A DNA stretch of 64,000 bases from Branchiostoma belcheri (GCF_001625305.1 NW_017804014.1:8277-72276); one strand, 5' to 3'; shown: positions 43,118 through 55,808, counted from the stretch's first letter. Notes: generated from the sequence alone by a model not told the origin. Numbers and translations are program-made.

Positions 43118-46100
43118 GAAATGGTCGGAAATGATGTTCTTGCATTCCTAACGTCTCTCTGCGGTGTTAGGATTGCAAGAAAATCATTTCGGAGCTTTAA
43201 AAAAAATCCGCTCATTATACGAATAATGTGATTTGGACGGTTTTTTTCGTGCAAAACCTATGATTTAGAGCCTGAAACGCGTTATACAGGCGAATTTTAA
43301 CAAAGTCGCTATTTCTTTTGGAAATGGTCGGAAATAAGTTTCTTGCGTTCCTAACGTCCCTCTGAGGTGTTAGGAGTGCAAGAAAAATACTCCCGACCTT
43401 TTAAAAAAATCCACACATTATACGTATAATGTGATTATGGACGGTTTTTTTCCGTGCAAAACCTATCATCTAGAGCCTGAAACGCGTTATACAGGCGAAT
43501 TTTAACAAAGTCGATATTTCTTTTGGAAATGGTCGGGAAAAATTTTCTTGCATTCCTAACGTCCCTCTGAGGTGTTAGAAGTGCAAGGAAAATACTCCCG
43601 ACCTTTTAAAAAAATTTCCGCACATTATACGTATAAAAAAAATTTGGTCGGTTTTTTTCGTGCAAAACCTATGATTTAGAGCCTGAAACGCGTTATACAG
43701 GCGAATTTTAACAAAGTCGCTATTTCTTTTGGAAATGGTCGGAAAAAATTTTCTTGCATTCCTAACGTCCCTCTGAGGTGTTAGAATTGCAAGAAAAATA
43801 CTCCCGACCTTTTAAAAAAATTTCCGCACATTATACGTATAAAATAATTTTGGTCGGTTTTTTCGTGCAAACCCTAAGATATAGAGCCTGAAACGCGTTA
43901 TACAGGCGAATTTTAACAAAGTCGCTATTTCTTTTGGAAATGGTCGGAAAAAATTTTCTTGCATTCCTAACGTCCCTCTGAGGTGTTAGAAGTGCAAGAA
44001 AAATACTCCCGACCTTTTAAAAAAATTTCCGCACATTATACGTATAAAAAAAATTTGGTCGGTTTTTTTCGTGCAAAACCTATGATTTAGAGCCTGAAAC
44101 GCGTTATACAGGCGAATTTTAACAAAGTCGCTATTTCTTTTGGAAATGGTCGGAAAAAATTTTCTTGCATTCCTAACGTCCCTCTGAGGTGTTAGAAGTG
44201 CAAGAAAAATACTCCCGACCTTTTAAAAAAATTTCCGCACATTATACGTATAAAAAAAATTTGGTCGGTTTTTTTCGTGCAAAACCTATGATTTAGAGCC
44301 TGAAACGCGTTATACAGGCGAATTTTAACAAAGTCGCTATTTCTTTTGGAAATGGTCGGAAAAAATTTTCTTGCATTCCTAACGTCCCTCTGAGGTGTTA
44401 GAAGTGCAAGAAAAATACTCCCGACCTTTTAAAAAAATTTCCGCACATTATACGTATAAAAAAAATTTGGTCGGTTTTTTTCGTGCAAAACCTATGATTT
44501 AGAGCCTGAAACGCGTTATACAGGCGAATTTTAACAAAGTCGCTATTTCTTTTGGAAATGGTCGGAAAAAATTTTCTTGCATTCCTAACGTCCCTCTGAG
44601 GTGTTAGAAGTGCAAGAAAAATACTCCCGACCTTTTAAAAAAATTTCCGCACATTATACGTATAAAAAAAATTTGGTCGGTTTTTTTCGTGCAAAACCTA
44701 TGATTTAGAGCCTGAAACGCGTTATACAGGCGAATTTTAACAAAGTCGCTATTTCTTTTGGAAATGGTCGGAAAAAATTTTCTTGCATTCCTAACGTCCC
44801 TCTGAGGTGTTAGAAGTGCAAGAAAAATACTCCCGACCTTTTAAAAAAATTTCCGCACATTATACGTATAAAAAAAATTTGGTCGGTTTTTTTCGTGCAA
44901 AACCTATGATTTAGAGCCTGAAACGCGTTATACAGGCGAATTTTAACAAAGTCGCTATTTCTTTTGGAAATGGTCGGAAAAAATTTTCTTGCATTCCTAA
45001 CGTCCCTCTGAGGTGTTAGAAGTGCAAGAAAAATACTCCCGACCTTTTAAAAAAATTTCCGCACATTATACGTATAAAAAAAATTTGGTCGGTTTTTTTC
45101 GTGCAAAACCTATGATTTAGAGCCTGAAACGCGTTATACAGGCGAATTTTAACAAAGTCGCTATTTCTTTTGGAAATGGTCGGAAAAAATTTTCTTGCAT
45201 TCCTAACGTCCCTCTGAGGTGTTAGAAGTGCAAGAAAAATACTCCCGACCTTTTAAAAAAATTTCCGCACATTATACGTATAAAAAAAATTTGGTCGGTT
45301 TTTTTCGTGCAAAACCTATGATTTAGAGCCTGAAACGCGTTATACAGGCGAATTTTAACAAAGTCGCTATTTCTTTTGGAAATGGTCGGAAAAAATTTTC
45401 TTGCATTCCTAACGTCCCTCTGAGGTGTTAGAAGTGCAAGAAAAATACTCCCGACCTTTTAAAAAAATTTCCGCACATTATACGTATAAAAAAAATTTGG
45501 TCGGTTTTTTTCGTGCAAAACCTATGATTTAGAGCCTGAAACGCGTTATACAGGCGAATTTTAACAAAGTCGCTATTTCTTTTGGAAATGGTCGGAAAAA
45601 ATTTTCTTGCATTCCTAACGTCCCTCTGAGGTGTTAGAAGTGCAAGAAAAATACTCCCGACCTTTTAAAAAAATTTCCGCACATTATACGTATAAAAAAA
45701 ATTTGGTCGGTTTTTTTCGTGCAAAACCTATGATTTAGAGCCTGAAACGCGTTATACAGGCGAATTTTAACAAAGTCGCTATTTCTTTTGGAAATGGTCG
45801 GAAAAAATTTTCTTGCATTCCTAACGTCCCTCTGAGGTGTTAGAAGTGCAAGAAAAATACTCCCGACCTTTTAAAAAAATTTCCGCACATTATACGTATA
45901 AAAAAAATTTGGTCGGTTTTTTTCGTGCAAAACCTATGATTTAGAGCCTGAAACGCGTTATACAGGCGAATTTTAACAAAGTCGCTATTTCTTTTGGAAA
46001 TGGTCGGAAAAAATTTTCTTGCATTCCTAACGTCCCTCTGAGGTGTTAGAAGTGCAAGAAAAATACTCCCGACCTTTTAAAAAAATTTCCGCACATTATA

Positions 46101-47580
46101 CGTATAAAAAAAATTTGGTCGGTTTTTTTCGTGCAAAACCTATGATTTAGAGCCTGAAACGCGTTATACAGGCGAATTTTAACAAAGTCGCTATTTCTTT
46201 TGGAAATGGTCGGAAAAAATTTTCTTGCATTCCTAACGTCCCTCTGAGGTGTTAGAAGTGCAAGAAAAATACTCCCGACCTTTTAAAAAAATTTCCGCAC
46301 ATTATACGTATAAAAAAAATTTGGTCGGTTTTTTTCGTGCAAAACCTATGATTTAGAGCCTGAAACGCGTTATACAGGCGAATTTTAACAAAGTCGCTAT
46401 TTCTTTTGGAAATGGTCGGAAAAAATTTTCTTGCATTCCTAACGTCCCTCTGAGGTGTTAGAAGTGCAAGAAAAATACTCCCGACCTTTTAAAAAAATTT
46501 CCGCACATTATACGTATAAAAAAAATTTGGTCGGTTTTTTTCGTGCAAAACCTATGATTTAGAGCCTGAAACGCGTTATACAGGCGAATTTTAACAAAGT
46601 CGCTATTTCTTTTGGAAATGGTCGGAAAAAATTTTCTTGCATTCCTAACGTCCCTCTGAGGTGTTAGAAGTGCAAGAAAAATACTCCCGACCTTTTAAAA
46701 AAATTTCCGCACATTATACGTATAAAAAAAATTTGGTCGGTTTTTTTCGTGCAAAACCTATGATTTAGAGCCTGAAACGCGTTATACAGGCGAATTTTAA
46801 CAAAGTCGCTATTTCTTTTGGAAATGGTCGGAAAAAATTTTCTTGCATTCCTAACGTCCCTCTGAGGTGTTAGAAGTGCAAGAAAAATACTCCCGACCTT
46901 TTAAAAAAATTTCCGCACATTATACGTATAAAAAAAATTTGGTCGGTTTTTTTCGTGCAAAACCTATGATTTAGAGCCTGAAACGCGTTATACAGGCGAA
47001 TTTTAACAAAGTCGCTATTCTTTTGGAAATGGTCGGAAAAAATTTTCTTGCATTCCTAACGTCCCTCTGAGGCGTTAGAAGTGCAAGAAAAATACTCCCG
47101 ACCTTTTAAAAAAATTTCCGCACATTATACGTATAAAAAAAATTTGGTCGGTTGTTTTCGTGCAAAACCTATGATTTAGAGCCTGAAACGCGTTATACAG
47201 GCGAATTTTAACAAAGTCGCTATTTCTTTTGGAAATCGTCGGAAAAAATTTTCTTGCATTCCTAACGTCCCTCTGAGGTGTTAGAAGTGCAAGAAAAATA
47301 CTCCCGACCTTTTAAAAAATTTCCGCACATTATACGTATAAAAAAATTTGGTCGGTTTTTTTCGTGCAAAACCTATGATTTAGAGCCTGAAACGCGTTAT
47401 ACAGGCGAATTTTAACAAAGTCGCTATTTCTTTTGGAAATGGTCGGAAAAAATTTTCTTGCATTCCTAACGTCCCTCTGAGGTGTTAGAAGTGCAAGAAA
47501 AATACTCCCGACCTTTTAAAAAAATTTCCGCACATTATACGTATAAAAAAAATTTGGTCGGTTTTTTCGTGCAAAACCTA
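43118..47580. repeat. 206-bp satellite array, about 21.7 copies
   Basis: GGAAATGGTCGGAAAAAATT recurs at a constant 206-bp period (for example 44760, 44966, 45172). Most central copies look identical, while the first four and last three carry substitutions and small indels. Each unit has a hairpin, CTTGCATTCCTAAC paired with GTTAGAAGTGCAAG, and the 12-bp palindrome TTATACGTATAA. No open frame of note. Confidence 0.97.
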
Positions 47581-48001
47581 AGTAGTATGTTATGGACAGG
47601 ATAGGTATTATTTGCGGCGCTCCTCCACCTGTTATGTGGCGGAGTACAGTGGCGCAGACTAGGTGTAGTCCCTCGGAGGTGTAGAGGTCACGTGAAGGTC
47701 AATGTGGCATACCAGACGCCGCGGGAGGTCGTGTCGGGCGGCATCGTTACTTAAGGGTAGGTTGTGTATGTTTGAGTTTGATTTGACTGTGTTACTTTAG
47801 GTTTGTTTAACAGTTTACGGTTTGTATGCTAATCGGCTTATTATTCTTATTATTATTATTGTTGGTACTTAGCACTGTAATTATTAACACCACTATTTTA
47901 TCTTGATCGAGCAGTTTACACCACACACACACACACACACACACGCGGACACGGCGGGACAACAATGAAACAGCTGGTCGTAGACAAGCATTTGTTTGAT
48001 A
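47581..48001. other. spacer between satellite and E1A-like copy B
   Basis: No gene seen. Contains a (TTA)n patch near 47840 and a (CA)n run near 47922-47944. Confidence 0.5.
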
Positions 48002-48037
48002 TCATTTTATTTTAATGATCTTTATTTACTCTTTATT

Positions 48038-49186
48038 TCATTTTTTTGCAAACTTGTGTCGTTTTGCCGGGGGAGCGCCAGGGCAGCCCCAATTGGCATC
48101 GGCGGGCCTCTTCAGTCGGAGGTCAAGCGGAGTCTCCGGCGTCGTTGTCTGGGTCCCCACGTCCACGACGCTCTCCGGTCCCGCAGTCTGGGTCTCGGCG
48201 TCCATCGCGAACTCCGGCGGGCTATCAGACATTGGTTGGTCTTGTACGTCTTGACTGGCTCCATCTAAAAACCAGGCCCACTGTGGTTCTTGTTGGGAAT
48301 CTAGCCAAAAAATAAATAAATAAATAATGAAATAACAGGCTACGCTTACAAACGAGTTATGTTTGTAAATGTGCATCAACGAAATAACACTGGCCCGTGT
48401 ACCTTCAAAACCGGCGCTGTCCCAAGCTTCTAGCGTAATTGGCGCTAGAGTTTCAATTACTTGTTGCGCGTCAGAATGCTCCATGTCTTCGGCGGGAGGC
48501 TCGGACAGCCTGCTGGGTCCAGCGCCGGCTGGATAAACACACAACCACAATATTGTATCGCTAGCCACTACTACCAAGTTGATGTGACAGGACTTAAGAA
48601 GCGACAACTATCATATATCGACTTACAGCTATCAACCAGGGCGTCCGTATTGCCAGCTCCAAGGCTGGCCAAGTCGCTCGCCATCACATCGTCTAACGAC
48701 TGTATAGTCTCCTCGTCTGAGGACAAAATAAAGAAAGAATAGACATGTAACGATGGAACGATAGCGTTGACAAGTTTCCCACGCGGGACAAAGAAACAAA
48801 TCAATCAGTAAATCCGCGGCGGGCATCATGGTCTTACGCATAGCGGCTACAGTCCGGCAAAGGTCCCGCCAAGATGATCTGTTCTCTGCCCAGACCCTTC
48901 AGTTGTCTCTGACACCCAGTTCCCCAAGAAACGCAAAAAAGAAAACAAACAACAACTCACCTAAGCTGGCGGCCAGGAAGTCAAGGTAGGCCTCATGGGT
49001 TTCCCCAAGCTCCCCCAAGAGAAAATTGACTAAGCTTCTGTCATCATCGTCAGTCAGCTGAGCCATGTCCAGGTTTGTCATATCGATATCGGGGTAAGTC
49101 ATCCTGTGTACGGGGGTAGACACGGTGTTAGGCCCGGCGGAAGTTAACTCTGTAGAGGCGGCTGGTTGGTGGCTGTTGTCCGACAT
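48038..49186 (-). CDS. E1A-like accessory protein, four exons, 234 aa
   Basis: Exons 49186-48961, 48716-48627, 48528-48403 and 48300-48038 join in frame through clean GT-AG sites (for example TTAG|GTGAGT, GCT|GTAAGT). The N-terminal half is acidic and hydrophobic (LTDDDDRSLVNFLLGELG, then DEETIQSLDDVMASDLASLG), like a transactivation region. Exon 4 has two TQT motifs (residues 184-186 and 197-199), the LC8 dynein light chain anchor, then PLDLR (205-209), close to the CtBP-binding consensus PxDLS, and a basic tail with KRHKFAKK as a likely nuclear signal. This order of acidic part, CtBP-like motif and terminal basic signal recalls adenovirus E1A. No LxCxE is visible. Function is inferred from motifs only. 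AATAAA follows the stop within 10 bp. Confidence 0.72.
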
Positions 49187-49238
49187 GACGCTGGTTGTGG
49201 CTTCTGGGCAGGCTTCTGTGGGGCACACCTCGCGCCTG

Positions 49239-49248
49239 TCTTTTATCG
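49239..49248 (-). promoter_or_regulatory. TATA-like GATAAAAGAC of the E1A-like gene
   Basis: About 53 bp upstream of the ATG, with CCAATTAAG about 15 bp further upstream on the same strand. It places the start at Met 49186 and excludes the longer open frame reaching 49228. Confidence 0.55.
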
Positions 49249-49249
49249 T

Positions 49250-49720
49250 AGAATTTCCCTTAATTGGATTAAATGTCCCTTAGGAACACACGCGTCCGTT
49301 TGACAGTAAGAGTTCTTTCACAAAGTGGTCTTGATTGAAATAACAAGAGGATAAACGGTGATTATGGGCCACTTTCATTAAAATAACAAGAGAATAAAAA
49401 AAGGCGTTTATAAATATTGATGCGAATTCGTCTGAGAAAATCTGCGCCAGTGCTTGTCTTAATTAAGAGAACAAAAGGATTAGGAAAACCGAAAACAATG
49501 GCGGAGGACAAGCTTTGTATCATTCAAGAAAAACCCTTCACACACACACGCGTTGAAATCACACAATAGGCCTGTAGCGGTATTTGGGAGTGTTTGTGTG
49601 TGTGTTGAGTATTGTGTTGACATAGAGTATAAGATGTCTGTCATTTGCCTTTCGTTTGTGGGAAAGTGATTTGGGCGATCCATTTCATTAAAATAACAAG
49701 AGAGAGATTGTGGTTTCTTC
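49250..49720. repeat. upstream control region repeat, copy 2
   Basis: Same words as 42376-42745, extended by GTAGCGGTATTTGGGAGTGT and a TGTCTGTCATTTGCCTTTCG block that recurs at 50195-50340. Confidence 0.75.
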
Positions 49721-49875
49721 ATGAATATTGTTGCGGTTGTCCAGATGGCGAGCGCGCTGGGAGTTTAAAACTCCCCTTTCAATTTAAGGTATAACACCTG
49801 GACACATGGGAAAGTGTCTTGGGACCATTTAATTAAAAGAACAAAAGGGAGATTATGGTTTCTTCATGAATATTG

Positions 49876-50345
49876 CCGTGTGAATTAAAAGACCCATTAG
49901 GAACACACGCGTCCGTTTGACAGTAAGGGGTCTTTCACAAAAGGGTCTTGATTGAAATAACAAGAGGATAAACGGTGATTATGGGCCACTTTCATTAAAA
50001 GAACAAGAGAATTAAAACGGTGTTTATGAATATTAATGGGGGTTCGTCTGAGAAAATCTGGCCCAGACTCGTCTTTATTAAGAGAACAAAAGGATTAGCA
50101 AAACCGAAAACAATGCCGGAATTTGAGGACAAGCTTTGTTTCAAAACAAGAAAAACCACAAACACACACACACACGGGTTGAAATCACACAATAGACCTG
50201 TAGCGGTATTAGGGAGTGTTTGTGTGTGTGTGTGTGTGTGTTGAGTATTGTGTTGACATAGAGTATAAGATGTCTGTCATTTGCCTTTCGTTTTGTGGGA
50301 AAGTGATTTGGGCCGACTCATTTCATTAAAATAACAAGAGAGAGA
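49876..50345. repeat. upstream control region repeat, copy 3 (no gene attached)
   Basis: Nearly identical to 49300-49710 but not followed by an E1A-like frame on its left. It lies between the divergent E1A-like and PolB genes. Confidence 0.75.
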
Positions 50346-50567
50346 GAATGTCTTGTGGCGGTTACCGTGCGAAAAACAGACGACAACGAGCGCGCTGGGA
50401 GTTACAACTCCCCTTTCAATTTAAGGAACAAAGGGATTATTAAAACGGTCATTTATGACAATGGGATCTGGAGATTTTGAGCTTGAATATGTATGTATTT
50501 CCTTGTGAGAAAAAGAAGCATCGTCCCCCAGGATTAGACAGAGGAATAATCTGCGCGCTGACTGCTC

Positions 50568-50651
50568 ATTGGTCAGCAGGTTTTCGAAATCATCGGTGAT
50601 TGGTCACTACCTTTTTTGGAATTATGAGCTTGCTAAGATAGGATAAAAGGC
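50568..50651 (+). promoter_or_regulatory. PolB promoter: two CCAAT-type boxes and GATAAAAGGC
   Basis: ATTGG at 50568 and TGATTGGTCA at 50597-50606 lie upstream of GATAAAAGGC at 50642-50651. TGATTGGTCA is also found upstream of the PC4 gene, in the same orientation relative to transcription. A leader exon of about 70 bp would end at 50745 with donor GTAAGT and join an acceptor TTCTGCAG before 51107, giving a 361-bp 5' UTR intron. An ATG at the end of that leader would make a short out-of-frame upstream frame. Confidence 0.55.
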
Positions 50652-51123
50652 GGATAATTCTGTCGTAAGACAGACCGGTCACCCAGCGATGCAAGAGGGC
50701 TGTTCTGGGCCGCTACCAGCACCAATACCGACTTGTTGATACATGGTAAGTGTTCTGTATTCTTCGGCGCGTGGCTGCAGTATAATCTTATTGTGTTGGT
50801 CTCCTCGCGAACAAAAGATGTGTTTATCACCACACGACGGCAGAGTTAATAGCGGTGCATTGTTGCTAATTCGATGTTAACAAGCAGATAGGTGAAATCC
50901 TCTTGTCAACAGATTTGCTGTGAAAAGATGTGTTTTATCACCGCACAATGCTTTTATAAACAGACTGTTATGGCGAACAAAAGATGTGATTATCGTACAA
51001 CAATGAATAGTTAATCGTGTAACAATAGATGATCGTTGTTGTGTGTTGTGCTTGGTTGTTTGATGAAACGGAGGAAATTACCGTGTAGTTTCTCTCGTTT
51101 CTGCAGCTGAAGCAAAAGACATC

Positions 51124-54100
51124 ATGGCTTTTATCTGCAACATTTGTGGAAAGTCTTTCGTAAGTGCGTATAACAGAGAGAGGCACGATAGAACTGTTCA
51201 TAGCCATACACACAAATCGCACAGATGTCATTTGTGTGGTATCTCGTTCAGCCGTCCAGACAGTTTAAGACGGCACCAAGTTAACCACAGACCACCCAAT
51301 TTCTCGCAAAGTGTGCGACGTCGTAAACCTTCGGCCAAAGAGCAGGCTACAAACCATCGCGTTTTACAAGACGACAATATACCAGCCGACTTTCAAGAAG
51401 AACGACTTGACCTATCAAGAAGCGGTAGCCTAGGTCCGACTGAGAATGAACCCCTAGACTTGTCAACTAGGAGGTCAGGCGCTAGTAAGATTGACACACC
51501 AAGAGTTGAACAAGCGGACAGCCCACAATCCGGACGGCCCCCTCTCTTTCAGGAAGATCCACAAGCAGCCTTAATAACCCCAGAGCAGGAACAAACTGAC
51601 CCAACGTTCGTTCGTTTGTACAGAGAGAAATGGCCCCAGATTAGAAGTCATTTCAACACAGGAAACGCGATAAGAGACCGCTACAACTTCCGTCTTGCCT
51701 TTAACAACGACAACGACCTCAGAGAAATGACGACGGGTATATTCCAAGACCAAAGATCGGCTTTTAAAATAAATCTATCTTTTGGTTTTATCCTGCTCAA
51801 TAACGAATCGGGAGAGCTTCGGTATTTTTACCCACATGACAGGAACAACGCATTCTTAGACGCGCCAATGTTGATCGAAAATGTGGCAGATATGGAGAGG
51901 TTCTTACAAGCGATAACCGAGATTGACATACTTGAAATCGCGAGACAAGCCCGACCCGATTCTAAATGGGTGGTACATATTTTGACAAACGTAACTTTCT
52001 ACGTCGACAAGCTGACAGATCACCCTATAGGCGCTTTTGATGAGTTACCAGACTTTATCCGCCACAGCCGCGCCATTATCGGGCTTGACTCTGGATCCAA
52101 TGGACAATACAAAGATAATCTATGCTTCTTCAGATGTTTGGCGGTGCACAGAGCAGGGGCTTGGCACAGAAACATAGAGAAACCAGCGAAAGAACTTTTC
52201 CAAGCTTATTTGGAATTCTCGGGGAAGACACGGAAAGAGTTCAAAGGGGTGACATTGGGTGAACTAACCGTCCTGGAAGCGCTGTTTCACACGAACATCT
52301 ATGTCTACAGTTTGAGAAAAGACACAGACGGATCTGTGTTTGCGGAGTTAGTAAGGCGGCCGGTGATGAAGTTCCAAGATACGATGTATCTGAATTTATA
52401 CGCAAACCATCTCAGCTACATCAAAGACTTTAATTCATACTCAAAATCTTGGTCTTGTCAGGTTTGTTCGAGAAAGTTTACGCACCACGGGCATCTCATG
52501 GTACACCAGAGACAGTGTACGGGCTCTACGAGTTTTGTTTATCCTGGCGGAGCTTTTCAATTAACATCAAACATATTTGACAAACTTCAAGATGAAGGGG
52601 TTTCGATTCCAAGGGAACAGCGCATTTACCCCTACCGGGTGACATGGGACATTGAGTGTCTCCTGAAACCACTGGCCGAGCAAAACTCGGAAAAAATGAC
52701 TTGGGAGGCGGTGCATGAGCTCTTAAGCGTCAGCGTCAGTTCCAATGTACCAGGATTCACGACCCCTAAGTGTTTTGTTTCAGACGGCGAACCCAAAGTT
52801 GTTGCTGAAGACTTCCTTGCGTACATAGAACAAATCAGTCATCATGCATACAAAACACTGCGAGAGACCTTTGGGTGGGTTTTCAACGAGATCCTAGACA
52901 AAAGACAAAAAGACATTGAGCAAATGGAACAGGAGGAGAGAAACAAACCGCCATTGGATAGGACGGATAAGGACTCAAAACTCAAGAAACATTACCTAAC
53001 GAAGATGCTTGAAGAACTAGAAAAACATCTTAGACAGGTACCTGTGATTGGATTCAATTCAGGGAAATATGATGTAAATGCCATGAAGAAATTTTTTCTT
53101 CCTTCCCTTCTTGAAACTCAAACCAACCTACGAGTCATTAAAAAAGGCAACAGCTACATGTCGATTGCAACTGAAGACTTCAACTTTGTGGACTTAGTCA
53201 ACTTCCTAGCCCCGGGATTTTCCTATTCACATCTTCTCAAGGCGTACGAGTGCCAGGAGATGAAGGGAGTCTTTCCGTAAGTTGTTTATGAGCAGATTCA
53301 TGGTCTTTTTCATGTTCTTCATGTTGTTTAACTTTGTGCGTTGTTTCTTTCTATGCTTGTGTACCATTAACTTTGTGCGTTGTTTCTTTCTATGCTTGTG
53401 TACCACATAAACAAACTACGTGTTGCTTTCCTTTTACGTTAAATGCAGGTACGAATGGATGGATGACCTGAGTAAGTTGGAGCAGACAAGCCTTCCACCC
53501 GCCGACGCCTTCTACAGCAAGTTGCGCGGGACACACATTTCTCCAGAGGACTACGCCCACTGTCAGGCGGTCTGGGAAGAATGCGGCATGGAGACCATGA
53601 AGGATTTTCTGATATGGTGAGTGTATGTCTCGTCACGTTCTCCATGGGTTGTTCTTTCAGGTTTACAGCTTACAAACATGACCGATATATGTAATGTGTG
53701 TGTGTGTCTTTTCCTGCAGGTACAACAACAAAGATGTCCAGCCGATGTTAGAAGCGATCCAGAAGATGGTTGACTTCTACAAAGACCTGGGGCTCGACAT
53801 GCTGAAGGACGGGATTAGTGTACCAGGACTCACCCTAAAATATTTGTTTAAGAACTTGGGTAGTGACACTTTTTTCACTTTGCCTGATAATGAAGAGGTA
53901 TACAAATTGTTTAAAGAGAATATTGTTGGAGGGCCTAGCATAATATTTCATAGACACCATCAGAAGGGAGTAACTATGATAAGGGAACGCGAGATGGCAG
54001 GTCAGAGCAGGCTACCTAAACCTTGTCAAAAGGTGATTGGTTTTGACGCTAACGCCTTGTATCTTTATGCAGTCGGACAACAGATGCCAACAGAATATTA

Positions 54101-55730
54101 CATTCGGCGACAGGCAGAAACCGGCTTCGTGAAAGAGTATTCCGCTTCTTCTCGTGGTCGTATGGCAAAAGCTTGGTTAGATTGGGTGGCTCACAAGTAT
54201 GGTATCGCCATAAGACACAAGTTTAACAATACAGAAAAACGTATAGGGCACCGCCGAATCCCAGTGGATGGCTTCTGTTCTCAAACCGGGCAGATTTTTC
54301 AATTCCACGGGTGCTACTGGCACGGCCATGATTGCCATTTGACCGAGAAGGCGAAGTATGATTTCAGAGGTAAAACGAAATTCGAACTTCGGTTAGAAAC
54401 AAAACTAACAACACAATATCTGCAGAGAGAAGGTTTTCAGGTGACTGAAATGTGGGAATGCGATTGGCAAAAATTGCAAAAAACAGACCAGGCATTGAAG
54501 GATTTTTTGGCCAGCCGCAAAACACCGACTGAATGCAAAGTAAAACTAACACAGGATGACATCCTTGATGCTATCCGTCAGGATAATTTTTTTGGTGTCG
54601 TAGAATGTGATGTATTCGTGCGTTGGGTTCTGAAGACTAATTTTGCAGAAATGTGTCCCATCTTTAAGAACGTCGACATTTCCATCGGCGACATTGGCGA
54701 CCACATGAAACAGTACGCCGAAACACATGGCGTCATGTCCAGACCCAGACGTTCTCTCATTGGCAGTATGTTCGGTCAAAAGATCTTGTTGGCGACACCT
54801 CTGCTGAAATGGTATTTGGAAAAGGGGTTGGTTGTGGAACACATCTATCAAGTTCTGGAATACATCCCCAAAAGGTGTTTCGAACCTTTCGTCGAAGCAG
54901 TTAGCAATGCCAGGCGGGAAGGTGATAGAGACGACAGAAAGAAAGTCATAGCCGAGACTATGAAATTGATAGGTAATTCTGCTTATGGCAAGACGGTCAC
55001 TAACAAAGAGAAACAGTTGAAAGTGGAATATTTTGGAGATGTGGTCTCTACCACGCGGGCGATTAATTCGCCTTGCTTTCGCCAACTTTGGGAAGTCACG
55101 GAAAACTTCTACGAAGTTCAGAGTTCTAAGGCAACCATCAAATTGGACTTGCCTCTCCAAATTGGATTCTTTGTCTATCAGTATGCGAAACTAAGAATGT
55201 TGCAGTTTTATTTTGACTTTATGCTTGAGTTTGTAGACGTCTCCGATTTCCAATATTGCGAAATGGATACAGACTCAGCCTACATAGCAATATCCGCAGA
55301 CAGGCTGGAGGATGTTATCAAACCTCACATGCGGGAGAGGTACGAAAACGAGAAACACCTTTGGTTCCCTCGTACAGACACGCCAGAAAACGCGGCGTAC
55401 GACAAGCGCACTCCCGGTCTTTTTAAGGAAGAATGGGCAGGGGATGGAATTGTTGGATTGTGTTCCAAAACGTATTACTGTTTTGGTGGGGAGGACAAAA
55501 ATGACAAATTCAGTTGTAAGGGTGTTAGCAAGAGAGGTAACGACATAAATTATCAGAAATATCTTAAAGTCTTGAAAACTAAGGAAAGTGGTCAGGGTGT
55601 GAACAGGGGGTTCAGAGCGATAGCCAATCAAATGTTTACGTATACACAGATAAGGGCAGCTTTTTCGTATTTCTATCCAAAACGAAAAGTGCAAGATGAC
55701 GGTGTCACGACTCTGCCCTTAGACATATGA
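51124..55730 (+). CDS. protein-primed DNA polymerase B, zinc-finger fusion, three coding exons
   Basis: Replicates the element. Exons 51124-53276, 53449-53616 and 53720-55730 join in frame (CC|GTAAGT...GCAG|GTAC; TG|GTGAGT...GCAG|GTAC), giving 1,443 aa. Domains in order: two C2H2 fingers (about 5-26 and 35-55); a PLDLS motif at 110-114; a conserved Cys block KDNLCFFRCLAVHR (about 330); a C2HC finger (about 447-465); exonuclease motifs WDIECL, FNSGKYDVN and WYNNKDV; polymerase motif A DANALYLYAVG, motif B KLIGNSAYGKT, motif C EMDTDSAY and the SKTYY box. Between A and B a segment with FHGCYWHGHDC looks like a nuclease-type insert seen in related polymerases. All motifs are intact. AATAAA lies at 55809. 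The length exceeds usual Polinton PolB because of the N-terminal part. Confidence 0.95.
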
Positions 55731-55808
55731 TAAGATATTGTGTAACACCCTACACGTGTGTGTAAAGTATGTATCGTATCTATGTACATAGCGGCATGAT
55801 ATTATGTA

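Noticed and set aside
43118-47580. CRISPR or gene array in the 206-bp satellite
   Set aside because: Units abut without spacers and contain no conserved open frame.
48038-48607. Single-exon reading of the 189-codon minus-strand frame
   Set aside because: The frame runs through an intron-like segment. Splice sites and the paralogue at 41475-42272 support the four-exon model.
48961-49228. LxCxE Rb-binding motif in the E1A-like protein
   Set aside because: I looked for it in all exons of both copies and did not find it, so I do not claim Rb binding.
54546-55160. 204-aa minus-strand frame inside PolB
   Set aside because: It lies antisense to the conserved polymerase motifs and is a shadow of that coding sequence. 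The same applies to frames antisense to the other element genes.
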